A stretch of 64,000 nt of DNA from Polytrichum commune (lineage: Eukaryota > Streptophyta > Polytrichopsida > Polytrichales > Polytrichaceae). A program made the position numbers and the translations under genes. The stretch covers positions 32,424,001 to 32,488,000 of the forward strand of contig OX485806.1 of the NCBI GenBank assembly GCA_950295325.1, written 5' to 3'. Of the stretch, positions 25,966 through 37,582 are shown one piece after another. The first letter of the stretch is position 1, and each line of letters opens with the position of its first letter. The notes beneath the pieces are model-generated. The model did not search any database and had not been told where the DNA came from. It was given only the letters and a program-made list of their open reading frames with translations.

Positions 25966-27463
25966 TATAAGGAAAAAAGAAGTAGATGTTCCTTAGACCT
26001 TTTTAAATGAAAGAGATGTCATGTTTCATGGGAACCTTGCCGTAGCAACAATATTTAGGTTTTGTTTTATTATTTTTGAAAATCACAACATGTTTATTCC
26101 CAAAACTTAACCATAAGATTCTCTTACCTAGGGTGAAGGAAATTGAGGCTTAGAAATAATCATGCAATTGTGAATCCTAAGCTTAGTGATGATGATGCCA
26201 ATGCAAGGCAACTCTAACCTAATCTATGTGAACTCCATTGCAGCTTGACAACAACACAACATGCCTAGGACCTTAAAGACAACACATAAAACAACAAAAG
26301 TGAAACCCCCTTTACTAACAATAGTATATGAAGTAACTTCAAAAAGTGACTCTCCACTGTTGATCTATGTAATCCACTTCAAAATTGGTGTTCAACATAT
26401 GTGAAATGATTTATTTTTTAATGAACTTGTCGAACCCTAATCTTGAATGACATCCATACCTCATGAAGAATTTTTGTTTTGATTTCTTTTACACTCAATA
26501 AGGCCCAATCGCCCATGACATTACACAAACAAAATGCCTTATCAGTGTGTAATGCCTTGGGTTGCGGGTCTTATCTTATATACACATGGGGGTGTACTTA
26601 CACTTTATTTATGTATACATGTGAGAGAAACCCCTATTTTTTTGGGGGGGGGGGGAAGATAAAAAACCTTCCCTCGTTGAATATTTTCCACCTTACAAGT
26701 AGCTAAATCTCTATAGGATGGTATTTTCTAGCACCCTATCAATATATATAAATTTTAGAATCGTATAATCATAATCACCCTATCTTATTTATAACTAGTA
26801 GAAATTTCGTGTGAACAATCTGCACATACATTACGCATACAATGCACTATGCATAAATTACATTGCGCAGTCTTTATTTTGCACACTACACACATACAAG
26901 CATCATACTATAAACTTTAGCATATTGCGCATGGTTCTTGAACCCCCACATGAAACCCTAAATAAGCCAGCCAACCCTTTCATTGCCAGATGACGGTACT
27001 TTATATCCATAGGTGACTGTTTCAACAAATCCATCCACATGTTCACATACATTTTGCTTACTTCTCATATGATGTCACTAATGACACATGTTTTATGTCG
27101 AACCTATAAATAAAAAACCAAAACTTAATTCTATTTATGCTACTTTGCATCTAAATAAATAAAAATACCACAACTTAAACCACACCGTACATTATATATA
27201 ATTTCCAAAATCACATTTAGAGGACGCTATTGTATATCTAAGAAAAATGTTAAAATTATGTGTCTTGAATAAAATATACCCTACATTTTCTCGCACGTGG
27301 TTTTCTACATATTCGCCAGTGCATATAGATGTGTGTAGTTTAGCTACAACATTTTATCTAGAAGAGGAGTATGACAAGACTAAACATAGAAACACTTCAT
27401 AGTATATGAACCCTAATTTGTCACCGACTTAAAAGTGGTCATAATCTTGTAGAATGTAGCACA

Positions 27464-27515
27464 TCTTTTCATTTTTGAATGCAAATCTAAGAGTGTTGTA
27501 CAATCATTAACCGTT
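27464..27515 (+). repeat. direct repeat, copy 2
   Basis: Partner of the repeat at 25914-25965, with a few substitutions toward the right end (TATAATCATAAACTG versus TACAATCATTAACCG). Confidence 0.7.
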
Positions 27516-28151
27516 TTAAGAGAGAAAAAGTCCATTTTAGGCTCACATACATCTAAATTAGAAATATTGGGTTTTTATGATGGGGTCCATGTCCAAGAAA
27601 CTTGGGGTCCCAAACACCCCTTCATGGTTCTTTGATATGTTGGAGTATTATTCTTGGGTCAAGATCGACAAGATTTGGCAAGAAAGTGTGTCTCTTCATT
27701 CTTTTGTACTTTGGACTTGAAACGTACTGTGAACTCCTTGGGTCCAAAATGTCGCTCTTAACCAATAAAGATTGCTCAATTTCGGGGTTTCTTTGGTCTT
27801 GGATCATGATGCAAACTCACCCTCTCAGTTCCACGTACTAGGGTATGTGGGTCTAATTCAACCATCCACATTAAACGGGCACCTATATTTGAGTGGGGGG
27901 TGGTTATGTGTGGATCTAAGAACGGATACCAAGCAAACATGTGTTTAAATGAGAGTGGATTACGTGCTTTCAATATGCTAACAATTCTAGGCTCAATAGT
28001 GAACATAACCGGAAAAACCAACTTTAATCATTTCATGAAAAAAGAAATCTTCACTCTGACAATGCATAATATATTCTTACGAGTTCCAAAAACTATAAGG
28101 AAAATAGTTGTGGACATAGTTTGGATTTGCTAATTGACATGCTCTAACTTA

Positions 28152-28309
28152 CAGCATGCCCACACTTACAGATGTGGGCCATCACTGAACGGTTCCTACC
28201 AACATTGGTTATATACAATGGTCATCACTGGCCAAATTGGAGCTAAAAGTGGGCCTTGTTGGTAGGAGCCGTTCACTGGTCGCCAACACCGGTATGTGTG
28301 GACATGCTA
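28152..28309. mobile_element. foldback MITE of about 158 bp
   Basis: AGCATGCCCACACTTAC at the left is matched in inverse by AGCATGTCCACACATAC at the right. The inverted similarity continues through CACTGAACGG(T/C)TCCTACCAACA, so nearly the whole element is stem. No clear target duplication: the 8 bases on each side agree only partly. Confidence 0.65.
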
Positions 28310-28373
28310 TTATTTCATACCTTAAACAACTAACCAACTAATTCAACTATTACTTAACTAGTTGCCTTTCATA

Positions 28374-28913
28374 ACTATAGTTGTTCGTGATTTGACATGC
28401 CAAAAAAAGTAGTTAACTACAGTTTAATTTTGGTCTACCAAAATATCTAGTTAACTAAAGTTGAGCGCAACCTGTAGTGTAGTATCAGGACAGTTCAAAG
28501 CATCTGTATCTTTGTCATTTATTCATAATTTTTAAATTTGGGACCTAATTCCGTTTGTGATTGGACTCAATCAACACCCAATGAGCACAACCTCATTATG
28601 AGGTTCAACTGCTCCCAGGAATGGTCGATGCTATTCCTTCTTGGGATGGGCCAACATGGGTGACAAGCATTGACTCTAACATAAGGTCTCATTAAAAAGT
28701 TATTGTAATACATTTCCGTTCATTTTTTGAGAGAAATGAAAGAACTCGCTGGTTGGCTCCTTACAAATTTTGGAACTCTCAAGTTATAATTGTCTGAATT
28801 TCTTTCTAGTTAACTATAGTTGTCCTTCAAATCGGTTTGAAAGTTTCTAATTAACTATAGTTGTTCCCTAAAATGTATTGAAAGTAAATCTAGTTAACTA
28901 TAGGTATTTTGGC
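28374..28913. repeat. cluster of CTAGTTAACTATAG palindromic repeats
   Basis: The core TAGTTAACTA occurs in variants near 28412, 28450, 28808, 28852 and 28897. Two of them are followed or preceded by AAAATGTATTGAAAG/CAAAATAT-like text that also occurs inside the dispersed repeat copies at about 12.87 and 40.69 kb. Likely fragments of the same mobile family. Confidence 0.55.
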
Positions 28914-28960
28914 AGTTGTCCAAGGTCCGTATTATTTGCATATTTCGTAGCCTACGAGAA

Positions 28961-29020
28961 GTGCCCATTTAAGGCCCGTTTAAGTGCCCGTTTAAGTGCC
29001 CGTTTAAGGCCCGTTTAAGC
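28961..29020 (+). repeat. short tandem repeat, TGCCCGTTTAAG unit
   Basis: Five units of 11-13 bp in a row (GCCCATTTAAG, GCCCGTTTAAG, TGCCCGTTTAAG twice, GCCCGTTTAAG). Confidence 0.85.
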
Positions 29021-30524
29021 TCCGAATTTAGACTCTCAAATGAGAAGGGGCAGGTGCAAAAGGGCACAGATTTTCAAGGCCCAGAATGGTGAGGCCATGT
29101 GGACAATTTCAAGCCACTGGCCCCAACTGCTTTGTGGTGCAAAGAAGAGACTCACTCTTACCTATAAACCCCACATTTACTAGACCTACGTGGCAACTGA
29201 TGATTTGCCGGAAGGAATTAATGAAATCAACTTCCACAGTAAGTTTATTTCCTAGCTTTCAACCCGAGTTGGTTGGATGCAATATAATGGTCGGAAAGAG
29301 GGAATTATTGTATATGAGCGAACTTCTCATTCATCCAACATGAAAACCCTACAATAATGTGCATCCTGGAGGTGACTTGTTTTGATCGATTTGGCATCAG
29401 ATGCTGCTTAAAGATCTCGACTTAGTCTTCTTGAAGTCATTTGAAATGAATTGGCAACATACTTATAAGGGGTCAAGTTTTTATGTTGGATGTTTTGGAG
29501 GTGCGCTCGTATATGATAATTCCCTCAGTCTCTTTGTAATCATCAATCCTTGTGAACACTGAGTTTGCCTTTGAAAGAATTTTTTGGTAGAGATGCCACA
29601 TCGCTGGAAAAATATGATGCATATAGTCTAACAAAAACAAGATCTCTCTCTCTCTCTCTCTTCATATATTTCTTGTCTTATCCTCATATACATTGTGTTC
29701 AAGTTAGCTCGCTCTCGTAAGTTCCAGGAATATGAATAAGTATTTGTTTTAAGGATAAAGACATGGTATAGGCACCACTCATTTCCCAATGCTCTCATTG
29801 CTTGATGCTAATTAAAATGTGAATAGCCCAAAGTACCCAATGAAACGAGGCCCACATATTGAACACATGTGGAAAAATGGGCTTCGAATTCTAGAAAGTC
29901 TCTCACTCATCGAGCCTTTCAATTTTGCAAAAAGACTCTCATATGGCAATCGTAGTTGGAGATAATTCCTTACTATATAATGGGTCATTGGGTCATGGAC
30001 TTAGTCAAGCGGCAAGTGGAAGCTCGGTTGGTTTCACCTAATGGTCCTAATCTAACATGATTTTCGTCATGAAGAGATTATGAAGAGATCATCGCAATTT
30101 TTTGTGAGTAATATGTGGAGCCATATATATGACATACTTTGATCAAGATGGATGTGTTTGAGGGTGATTTACCCGAAGGAACTTTGCACCGAGGGCATAA
30201 TCAGTTTGGGGTTGTATATATCTTGCCTACATGGTGCTTAATTTCTCATTGGCTCTAAAGAGGCCCATTATATGACGACGATCACTACTGGATTGCATGT
30301 CAAGTAGGTTATTAAGAAGGGCGTGACGAATATATTCATTGACTTGATACAACACTGCCACTGATGATATGCGATATCGTTTCTTTGAGGATGGATATCA
30401 TTGTATAATGACATCCCTCAATACGCGAGGCCTATAGAAGAATCAATACCTAATGTATAATCTCTCGCCCGATGGAGATTACGTCCTTCCTAACTACTTG
30501 ACGCGCCATCGAGTTTCCAAAGTA

Positions 30525-30741
30525 CACCAAATGTGATATTTAGTGTGACTTACTGTTTGAATATACACAGTGCTATATCTTTTTAGTGTTGAAATAATTG
30601 TCTACCAAGTAAACTTGTGAATGTTCTATAATGTTCAAACTACCAATTTAACAGTTGTTGGTAACATATGAGATGTACAATAAATAGTTATAGCATTGCG
30701 TGATTCCAAATCGTAAGTCACGCTAAATATCATATTTAGTG
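30525..30741. mobile_element. CACTA-ended MITE with TA duplication, upstream of CHL27
   Basis: The left end CACCAAATGTGATATTTAG and the inverted right end CACTAAATATGATATTTAG belong to a roughly 29-bp terminal inverted repeat with three mismatches that ends in GTGACTTAC. TA dinucleotides flank both sides. 217 bp, no coding capacity. A relative is at 51410-51579 in a NERD1 intron. Confidence 0.75.
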
Positions 30742-31196
30742 TAGCGATTATCTACATAAAAATGACCTCCTAAGAGCCGCTAAGAAAGCGCCACGTAGGC
30801 GAGATACAGCCCCAAAACCGATCATGTGTTCCTTATGCTTCGTCCGAAGTTACATCTCTGGAGCGTCAAACCCTAGAAAGCTCTCCGGAGTCCTGGAAGG
30901 CCCTCGACGCAACGCCTTCCGCGGCGAGAGACGAAGGATTTTCTGCACCGCAAGAATGTGAAAGATCAGAGACAGACGGGCCTATGGTAATGGCTCCTTT
31001 GATTCACTCCTTATCCACTCCACTCATCTCCCGTTTCACTTTAGCGGATTGAGAGAAAGCTCTCTCACCACCTTCATCTTGTTCCCCGCTCTCTTCTTCG
31101 CAGCTCGCAAATCCAACATCACCTCCAGCTCTATCGTCGCAATTCGCCCGGTGAGGGAGGCTCCGCCCTCTGCATTGCTCAAGCTTTGCAGCGCAA
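30742..31196 (+). promoter_or_regulatory. presumed CHL27 promoter and 5' UTR
   Basis: The segment between the MITE and the CHL27 start codon. It holds a CACGT core (30792-30796) and an inverted I-box-like GATAAG (30010-series position 31010-31015), both motif types common in light-regulated plant promoters, and a CT-rich leader. The motif occurrences are seen; the regulatory role is inference. Confidence 0.4.
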
Positions 31197-33863
31197 ATGG
31201 CAGCCATGGCGTGCACCATGGGGTCCAAGGTCACGGCCGGAGCCATGGCTGCTGTGGACTCCACTCCCGCTGCCAGCTATGTCGCACAGCGGCTGTCGCT
31301 CACCCCGGTGTCGCGTCGCTCTTCAGCATTGAAGGCGTTCGGTGTCTCCAGCAGCAAGGGTGCTAAGGTTTCAATGTCGGCCGCGGCCGGAAAGACCGCA
31401 GCCGGAAAGAGCAACAAGGGGAGTGTGAAGGAAATTGACGAGACTCTCTTGACACCGAGGTTCTACACCACCGACTTCGACGAGATGGAGAGGCTGTTCA
31501 ATGTGGAGATTAACAAGAACTTGAACGAGGCGGAATTCGAGGCTCTCGCGGCTGAGTTCAAGGCTGATTACAACCAGACGCATTTCGTCAGAAACCCCGA
31601 GTTTAAGGCCGCGGCTGACAAGCTTCAAGGGCCGTTGAGGCAGATTTTCGTGGAGTTCCTGGAGCGCTCTTGCACTGCGGAGTTCTCCGGATTCTTGCTC
31701 TACAAGGAGCTCGGAAGGAGGTTGAAGGTAAACTTTTTCACTAGTCTAATTCTGATGTTTGCTTGGATTATTTGGTTCGGGCTTGGCTTTGTCTTTGGGA
31801 GGAGTTTGGGATGTCCTCGTTGTTGGTTGACATTGTCGTGTTCTTCGAGGGACCCTGTAGAATTTAAAGCAAGTGGGGTTGGACCAGAATTAATTGTGAA
31901 ATGCCATCGCTGAAGATTTCACTATCGAAGGGTTGGCTTGCATCAGAGTTATCCTTAAACTTAAGGGGACTTTTTGTTGGGAGCTGGTCCCCTTTGAGCT
32001 TCCATGGGCTGTACCGCATACAATATCAAAAAAAAATTTCCACTTGTGATGGTGCATGGTTGGAGGTAGTGTTTCATCTTGGTCCATTGAGTGCGAAATT
32101 CATTTTAGCACTTTGTCATGCTAGAATGAGTTTGGCCCTTAATGAGCCGATATAGAATGTTATCTGTTCTAACTTGCACACTCCCTTCAAGCATGCAAAT
32201 TGGAAATCTCCCAACACGGAAGGTGTTGTATGCAATAGCGAACTCGCAGCCAAGAGCCATGTGGACTTAGGGGGGAACTCTTACTAAGCGGAAGGTAACC
32301 ATAGGGGCCATTGATGCTTTTCAAACGTGGAGTGCACACAATGCAGCTATTAGGGCTTCCTTAGTATTTAATCACGTGATGAGCTCTAGCCTTGCTCTGG
32401 TGTGGCATTTCATCTTCACGAGCCTTATTGTATATCCTATTGTTCTGTGTATTAAGCTAAATTGCCCTGCTTGCTGAGACTTGAAAGTCTGGTGGTATGC
32501 TATTTTGCAGAAAACCAACCCCGTGGTTGCTGAGATCTTCACCTTGATGTCAAGGGACGAGGCCAGACATGCAGGGTGAGCGACAGTTTAAGTCTTTGCT
32601 GCGGATACCTACATTACTTTTGTACCGCTTGGTGTGCTGATTGCGTTTCCTATGACTAGATAAACCCTTGATGTAAAGTCCCAATTGCTTGCTCCCCAAA
32701 TGTCTGTCGTACGACGCAGCTTGCATTGCCTAACCTTACGGAGGGTTGCCACAGATTCTTGAACAAGGGTTTGTCGGACTTCAACCTGGCCCTGGACTTG
32801 GGTTTCTTGACCAAGGCACGTAAATACACTTTTTTCAAGCCTCAGTTCATCTTCTACGCTACATACTTGTCAGAGAAGATCGGGTACTGGAGGTACATCA
32901 CCATCTTCAGGCACTTGAAGCAAAACCCTGAGTACCAGTGCTACCCAATCTTCAAGTACTTTGAGAACTGGTGCCAAGATGAGAATCGCCACGGTGACTT
33001 TTTCTCTGCCCTGATGAAGGCTCAGCCACAGTTCCTCAATGACTGGAAGGCCAAGCTTTGGTCCCGATTTTTCTGTTTGTCGGTAAGTTGCATAATTAAA
33101 TCCAATTTGAGGCTCGTACTCCTTTGCATTTGCAATTCTTCTGAACTCAATGATCTTATGGTGTTTGTCATACATAGTAGCAATGGCTGATTTCTCTGTA
33201 TTTCATCTGCAGGTGTATGTTACCATGTACCTGAATGATGTTCAAAGGACTTCCTTTTATGAGGGGATTGGTCTCAACACCAGGGACTTTGACATGCACG
33301 TGATTGTGGAGGTAGGCTGTTCTGCATTTTGGAACCATTGTGTTTCAGTTTATAATGTGGTGCCCTCTCCTGTGAATTTGATCTGCAGATGGTGGGGTCG
33401 TATTTGCTCTATGATCTATGGTGTCTTTCTGGTCCTCGTTTTGTTCATTCCGCGTCTAGGGTTTGAACTGCCTATAAGCAACTGTGATAGAAAGACCTGT
33501 CATTTTTTGGCACAACGATAATTTTTGGAAAGATTTGGGTATGCTGGGACCAGTGACTACTTGTTGAGGAACCTGACATGATGTATTATTTTCTTGCAGA
33601 CCAACAAGACAACCGCAAGAATTTTCCCTGCAGTGCTTGATGTGGAGAACCCAGTTTTCCAGCAGAAATTGGATCACCTTGTGGTGCTGAACCAGAAGCT
33701 TATCGACATTGGAAAGACCCAACTACCTGCCCCAATCAAGGCTCTCCAGAGAGTGCCAACCCTCTTTAGCTTTGTGGGTGAACTCCTTGCTCTGTACTTG
33801 ATGCGCCCTGTGGAGAGTGGATCTTTGGATTATGTGGACTATGAGGCACAAGTTGTGTACTAG
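31197..33863 (+). CDS. CHL27: Mg-protoporphyrin IX monomethyl ester (oxidative) cyclase, diiron subunit
   Basis: Plastid enzyme (CHL27/CRD1/AcsF) that forms the isocyclic ring of chlorophyll, converting Mg-protoporphyrin IX monomethyl ester to protochlorophyllide with oxygen and reductant. Exons 31197-31727, 32511-32575, 32755-33082, 33213-33311, 33600-33863 give 428 residues, the usual plant length. The first 60 or so residues are rich in Ala, Ser, Lys and poor in acids, as in a chloroplast transit peptide. Diiron ligand motifs are visible: Glu in [11 protein letters not shown] of exon 1, EARH at residues 194-197, and ENRH at 275-278. The sequence from [14 protein letters not shown] to the C-terminal [12 protein letters not shown] is highly conserved. 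All junctions are GT-AG and in phase. Upstream lie an ACGT-core element and a MITE. Confidence is very high. Confidence 0.97.
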
Positions 33864-35880
33864 ATTCCAAAACTTGGGAGGAAATTTTTGTTGTCTCTAA
33901 TGAGATGAGCACTGAGTTGCACCTGGACATGCCTTGAAAGATGATTGGTTTCTGTGTAAAAGTGACAATGATATGCTATGAGCGATTTGTACAATTGAAC
34001 ACAAGGTTTTGCAGCAAGCTAGAATTTGTGGGGGAGAGTTGCCCAATGGACAGACATCGGGTTTTGTACACATACAATGTGGAATGAAGCAATAAGATGG
34101 ATATTTTGAATCTACTTGTATTTCGATAATGAATGCCAATCTCTGGGTCTTGTACTCGCGCATTTTAGATGCTGCTTAGGTGTCATTTGACACCTGTAAT
34201 TCCTTGGAGATTAGAGGTAGAAATCCTCGTTGCAGATTTGACCAGTTGTCTGAAATTCGGTTATAGCCATCATTGTGTAGGTCTATCCTCCACCCAAGCT
34301 CCATCTGCTCAGGTGGCAAATGATTTGATAAAGATTATGACAGTGTGTTTCTCATGTTGAAGTGTCTGAATTTTCTGCATTGCATTATGCCGATCTTTCT
34401 AAATGAGGTGGATACCATGTCATTCTTTGTAATCTAGTGTAAGTTTTTTGTGAGTATAGGAAATCTGAACTTTCCAAGTAGCCAGGTATAAGATTGTTAT
34501 CATTCCTGTTGCCTTCAATCTATTTTGCCCTGATTTGCAGCTATCATTGATACTACTAAGCTTAAAAGTGTAACTGTTACATATACATTGATGGTGGCTA
34601 TTCATGGGGTGATGTGGCATAATACTATTGGGCTGATAATGAGGCGCCAAAACCTTTAGGTCTGTCTCCTTCCCTACCAATTCTCCCCTGTTTCCTGGTG
34701 TAAGTGGGGCCCGTAGGGCTTCCATCTGATCGCACATGAATAGGAATATGCTCGTGATCACAATCTACTCCATACAAATGGGCCTACTATCATGGCTCCA
34801 AAATTCAAAATAAATCTCGTGTACTGAAGCAATGGGCATTGTATTCAATTAAAATACAGGAGTATTGGAAATAAACATGATTGTGCTGTTCACCGAAGTT
34901 TGGATGTGAAGAAAATCTGGTGTGTGCAGTGGAGTATTAGCAAAATGAGTCACTCACCAAGACCATTAAGTTGTATTAAAATGGCAAGTAAGCATTCGTG
35001 GAACAAGGATGTTAGGGTATATGTTATTGAAGACCAAAGTATGGATATAAGATGGCAGTAGCCTGTATGTGAAGAAAGTTCTTCATTAATGCTTGTTTCT
35101 TCAAGAAACCAATGTTACATTTACATATGGATTATAAGTGTTGCAATATGTGGATAATAGCTTCTCAAGGCACCTTATGTAGACGTGTAGCTAAGGACAA
35201 GGTATGATTTGTGGGTTCAAACAAAATTGAAGAAAGTGTGAATGTACAATACAACTCAACATGCAATTTATCTTGTCATCACCTTCTTCTGGAAAAGCAA
35301 AAAAAAATGCTTGATTGCAATTTGATATATGGCCCAACCATTTGCTCAAGATGATTCTTTGGGGTCATAGATAATATGAGTGATGCTGCACACAATAGAT
35401 AGTGGTGCCATGCCTCTCCGCAAATGCAACTCTAAACACAAATCCAAGCTTTCATATCAATAAGCATATTACTCTTTCAAAATACCAATGCAAGAGTTAG
35501 GGTTCGGTGCTCCTCAAACGCCTCCAGACAACAGTTTGGCTCGACGTTTTTAATCTCTTTAACAAGCAAGAGGATAGATTACTGACTACAAAGAAATATC
35601 AAAGAACTGAAAATAGGTATCAGGATTTGGGAAAATGCATCATGTTTATGGTAAGTAAAATATAATCACAATGGATGGCATAGATTGGGTAAGGAGGGGA
35701 GGTGATTCTCCGTAATTAGTAATTTTAGGGTAGAGGGCACAAGACATCCTATAAACACTGGAAGGAGGCCGCAAATATGAATGATGAAGAAATATTCATG
35801 GGATTTGACCCAAACATGATGTCCATCAAGGGAAGAGCAATCATGCGAGTCACTCTTGTGATGAAACGGATGTCACGGTG
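33864..35880. other. intergenic, CHL27 3' flank to F-box gene
   Basis: About 2 kb without a supported gene. The first few hundred bases are presumably the CHL27 3' UTR; the last few hundred are the F-box gene promoter. Short frames on both strands show no domain. No repeat structure was recognised. Confidence 0.55.
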
Positions 35881-37062
35881 ATGGGAAATATTGAGAGCAC
35901 TAGCACATGGGTCGTGGGCGGGCCGGTTGGCTTGGGCTTGGCGGCCTACATGTACGACACACAAATCCGCAACCGCGGCCGAAATGGGAGCTCAAAGATT
36001 ACGGTGCCTGAGCTTCCCGAGGAAGTCGTGGACCGGATCCAAGCCTACCTTCCCGTGTCCGCCTACTTTCGATCTCGAATGGTATCGAAACGTTGGCACG
36101 CGAGCTTGTATGCACCGAGCTTCTCTGAGGTTCGGACCCAAGTGCACCCGCGGGAGGCATGGCTATTCATCCTGTCGTACAGGCGGTGCCAGAACTGGTC
36201 ATATGCATATGACCCCGCGTTCGACAAGTGGCACAAGGTGCCGTTGAGTTTCCTCCCCCCGGACTTCATGTACCCAACGGCAGCCGCGGGGGGTTTGTTG
36301 TGCATCCGTGCTTACGTCGATGGGGACCAAGTCCTGTCCGTCTGCAATCCACTCTTGAAGTCGTGGCGGGCATTGGCCCCGTGGCAGGAGGATCGCATCG
36401 ACCCTGTGATTGGCATCCATGTGAACCCCAACACACGAGCTTACAAGATCGTCGCCGTCGGGAGCTACGAGTCCGGGGCCACCACTGAGGTATATGACTC
36501 GCACTCCAACCGCTGGGTCGTCGCGGGGACCCTCCCCCGCAAGATGTCATTCGCTAGGAGCGCTTTCTGCAACGGGCTGTTCTACTGCATGACGTCGGGC
36601 CCCCCCGACGCACTCCTCGCGTACGACATGGAGCGCGGGGCGTGGCGAGTCGTGCCGGTGTCGCGCCCCATGTTCTTGTGGTACGGCGACCTCGTCGAGC
36701 ACGCGGGCCAGCTGCTCCTTGTGGGCGCGCTTCGGATTGACCAAACGTTCGAAGGCGTGAAGATTTGGAGGCTGCACGAAGAGACGATGACTCCTCCCGA
36801 GTGGGTGGAGCTTGAGATGATGCCCGATCGCCTCTTCAAGGAGTTTTTCCGCAAGGGCAAGATGTTCTACTCTTTCCAATGCGTGGGCTCCGGAAGCCTC
36901 CTCTACCTTCACGTGAAGAAAACGTCGCGTGTCCTTGTGTGCGATTTGAGTCGGCGGCCCGCGAGCTGGCGTTGGCTTCCTGGTAGCCCCGCGTGCGCCG
37001 ACTGGTCCGAAGTCTCCATTTGGGGCTTCTGTATCGACGCACGACTATGCGCACCTGTATAA
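35881..37062 (+). CDS. F-box protein with kelch-like repeats
   Basis: Likely substrate-recognition subunit of an SCF ubiquitin ligase. A single exon of 393 residues. The start is the ATG at 35881; the codon before it is GTG. F-box at residues about 43-83 (PELPEEVVDRIQAYLP, then RSRMVSKRWHASL). The following 250 residues hold kelch-type segments: AYDPAFDKWHKVPL, SVCNPLLKSWRAL, EVYDSHSNRWVVAG and LLAYDMERGAWRVV. It resembles plant F-box/kelch proteins in the UFO-like group. The substrate is unknown. The coding region is markedly GC-richer than its surroundings and intronless. The last 25 codons (from SPACADWSEV, about 36985) are repeated downstream at 37381-37458 and, decayed, at 39261-39335. 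The N-terminal 42 residues contain a glycine-rich hydrophobic stretch (VVGGPVGLGLAAY) of unknown role. Confidence 0.88.
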   Translation: MGNIESTSTWVVGGPVGLGLAAYMYDTQIRNRGRNGSSKITVPELPEEVVDRIQAYLPVSAYFRSRMVSKRWHASLYAPSFSEVRTQVHPREAWLFILSYRRCQNWSYAYDPAFDKWHKVPLSFLPPDFMYPTAAAGGLLCIRAYVDGDQVLSVCNPLLKSWRALAPWQEDRIDPVIGIHVNPNTRAYKIVAVGSYESGATTEVYDSHSNRWVVAGTLPRKMSFARSAFCNGLFYCMTSGPPDALLAYDMERGAWRVVPVSRPMFLWYGDLVEHAGQLLLVGALRIDQTFEGVKIWRLHEETMTPPEWVELEMMPDRLFKEFFRKGKMFYSFQCVGSGSLLYLHVKKTSRVLVCDLSRRPASWRWLPGSPACADWSEVSIWGFCIDARLCAPV

Positions 37063-37380
37063 CATAATCATAGTAGAGCACACAACTGAAAAGATGGCAA
37101 CAACTCCGATGGGCAAATCAACGGAGAACAACCAAGTTTGTTCCTCCATAAGCATGAGTATATGTTTGTCTTTCGATCTTTGTCCATCCATCACCCACCT
37201 ATGCAGGCTTTAGGGTGGAGAATAGAATCACACACAATTTTCCCAATCACACACCACTATCCTCCCCAAAGATGTACCATAATACTCCCCATATGCACAT
37301 TGTATACAAGAAGTGCAATGTATCCACCAAGTACCCTTGTGTGGATTTTCGGGTTATTCTATGATTTAAATTGCATCGTA

Positions 37381-37458
37381 AGCCCTGCATGTGCCGACTG
37401 GTCCGAAATCTCCATTTGGGGCTTCTGTATTGACGCACGACTGTGTGCAATGGTATAA
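37381..37458 (+). pseudogene. duplicated C-terminal fragment of the F-box gene
   Basis: Encodes SPACADWSEISIWGFCIDAR then LCAMV and a stop, nearly identical to the end of the F-box protein. It has no F-box and no start context of its own, so it is a fragment. The Harbinger-type MITE begins right after its stop codon. Confidence 0.8.
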
Positions 37459-37582
37459 TACACACGAGCCAAGGGCATGACCAAGAAATTGTGAGAGCCC
37501 AAAAGAAAAGTGTCCAAAGGCCATCCCAACACACCTCCAAAATCATGTAGTGTGGTCACACACCCTCAAGTGTAGTGTGAAG

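Larger units (their letters stand above)
24411..31196. other. gene-free intergenic block between SIN3 and CHL27
   Basis: No gene supported over about 6.8 kb. Content listed separately: a direct repeat pair, a foldback element, palindromic TAGTTAACTA repeats, a GCCCGTTTAAG tandem, and a CACTA-ended MITE. A G-run lies near 26643. A snippet family GAGAGGT(A/G)CA.TTGTATG..ATAATTC(C/T)CT occurs near 25815 and, altered, near 29500, with relatives near 43130 and 45030. CT-rich microsatellite near 29643. The frame at 29086-29343 shows no domain. Confidence 0.55.

Noticed and set aside
25914-27515. Retrotransposon bounded by the 25.9 and 27.46 kb direct repeats
   Set aside because: Only about 50 bp match, with no TG...CA ends, primer-binding site or coding sequence between.
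29086-29343. 85-codon plus-strand frame between SIN3 and CHL27
   Set aside because: No motif, no splice context and no similarity I can recognise; likely chance or decayed repeat.
30100-30420. Possible Ty1/copia RNase H-integrase end (DMRYRFFEDG resembling HID.RYHFI)
   Set aside because: Supporting motifs fall in different frames with stops and are too short; no LTRs were seen. A profile search against copia RNase H would decide.
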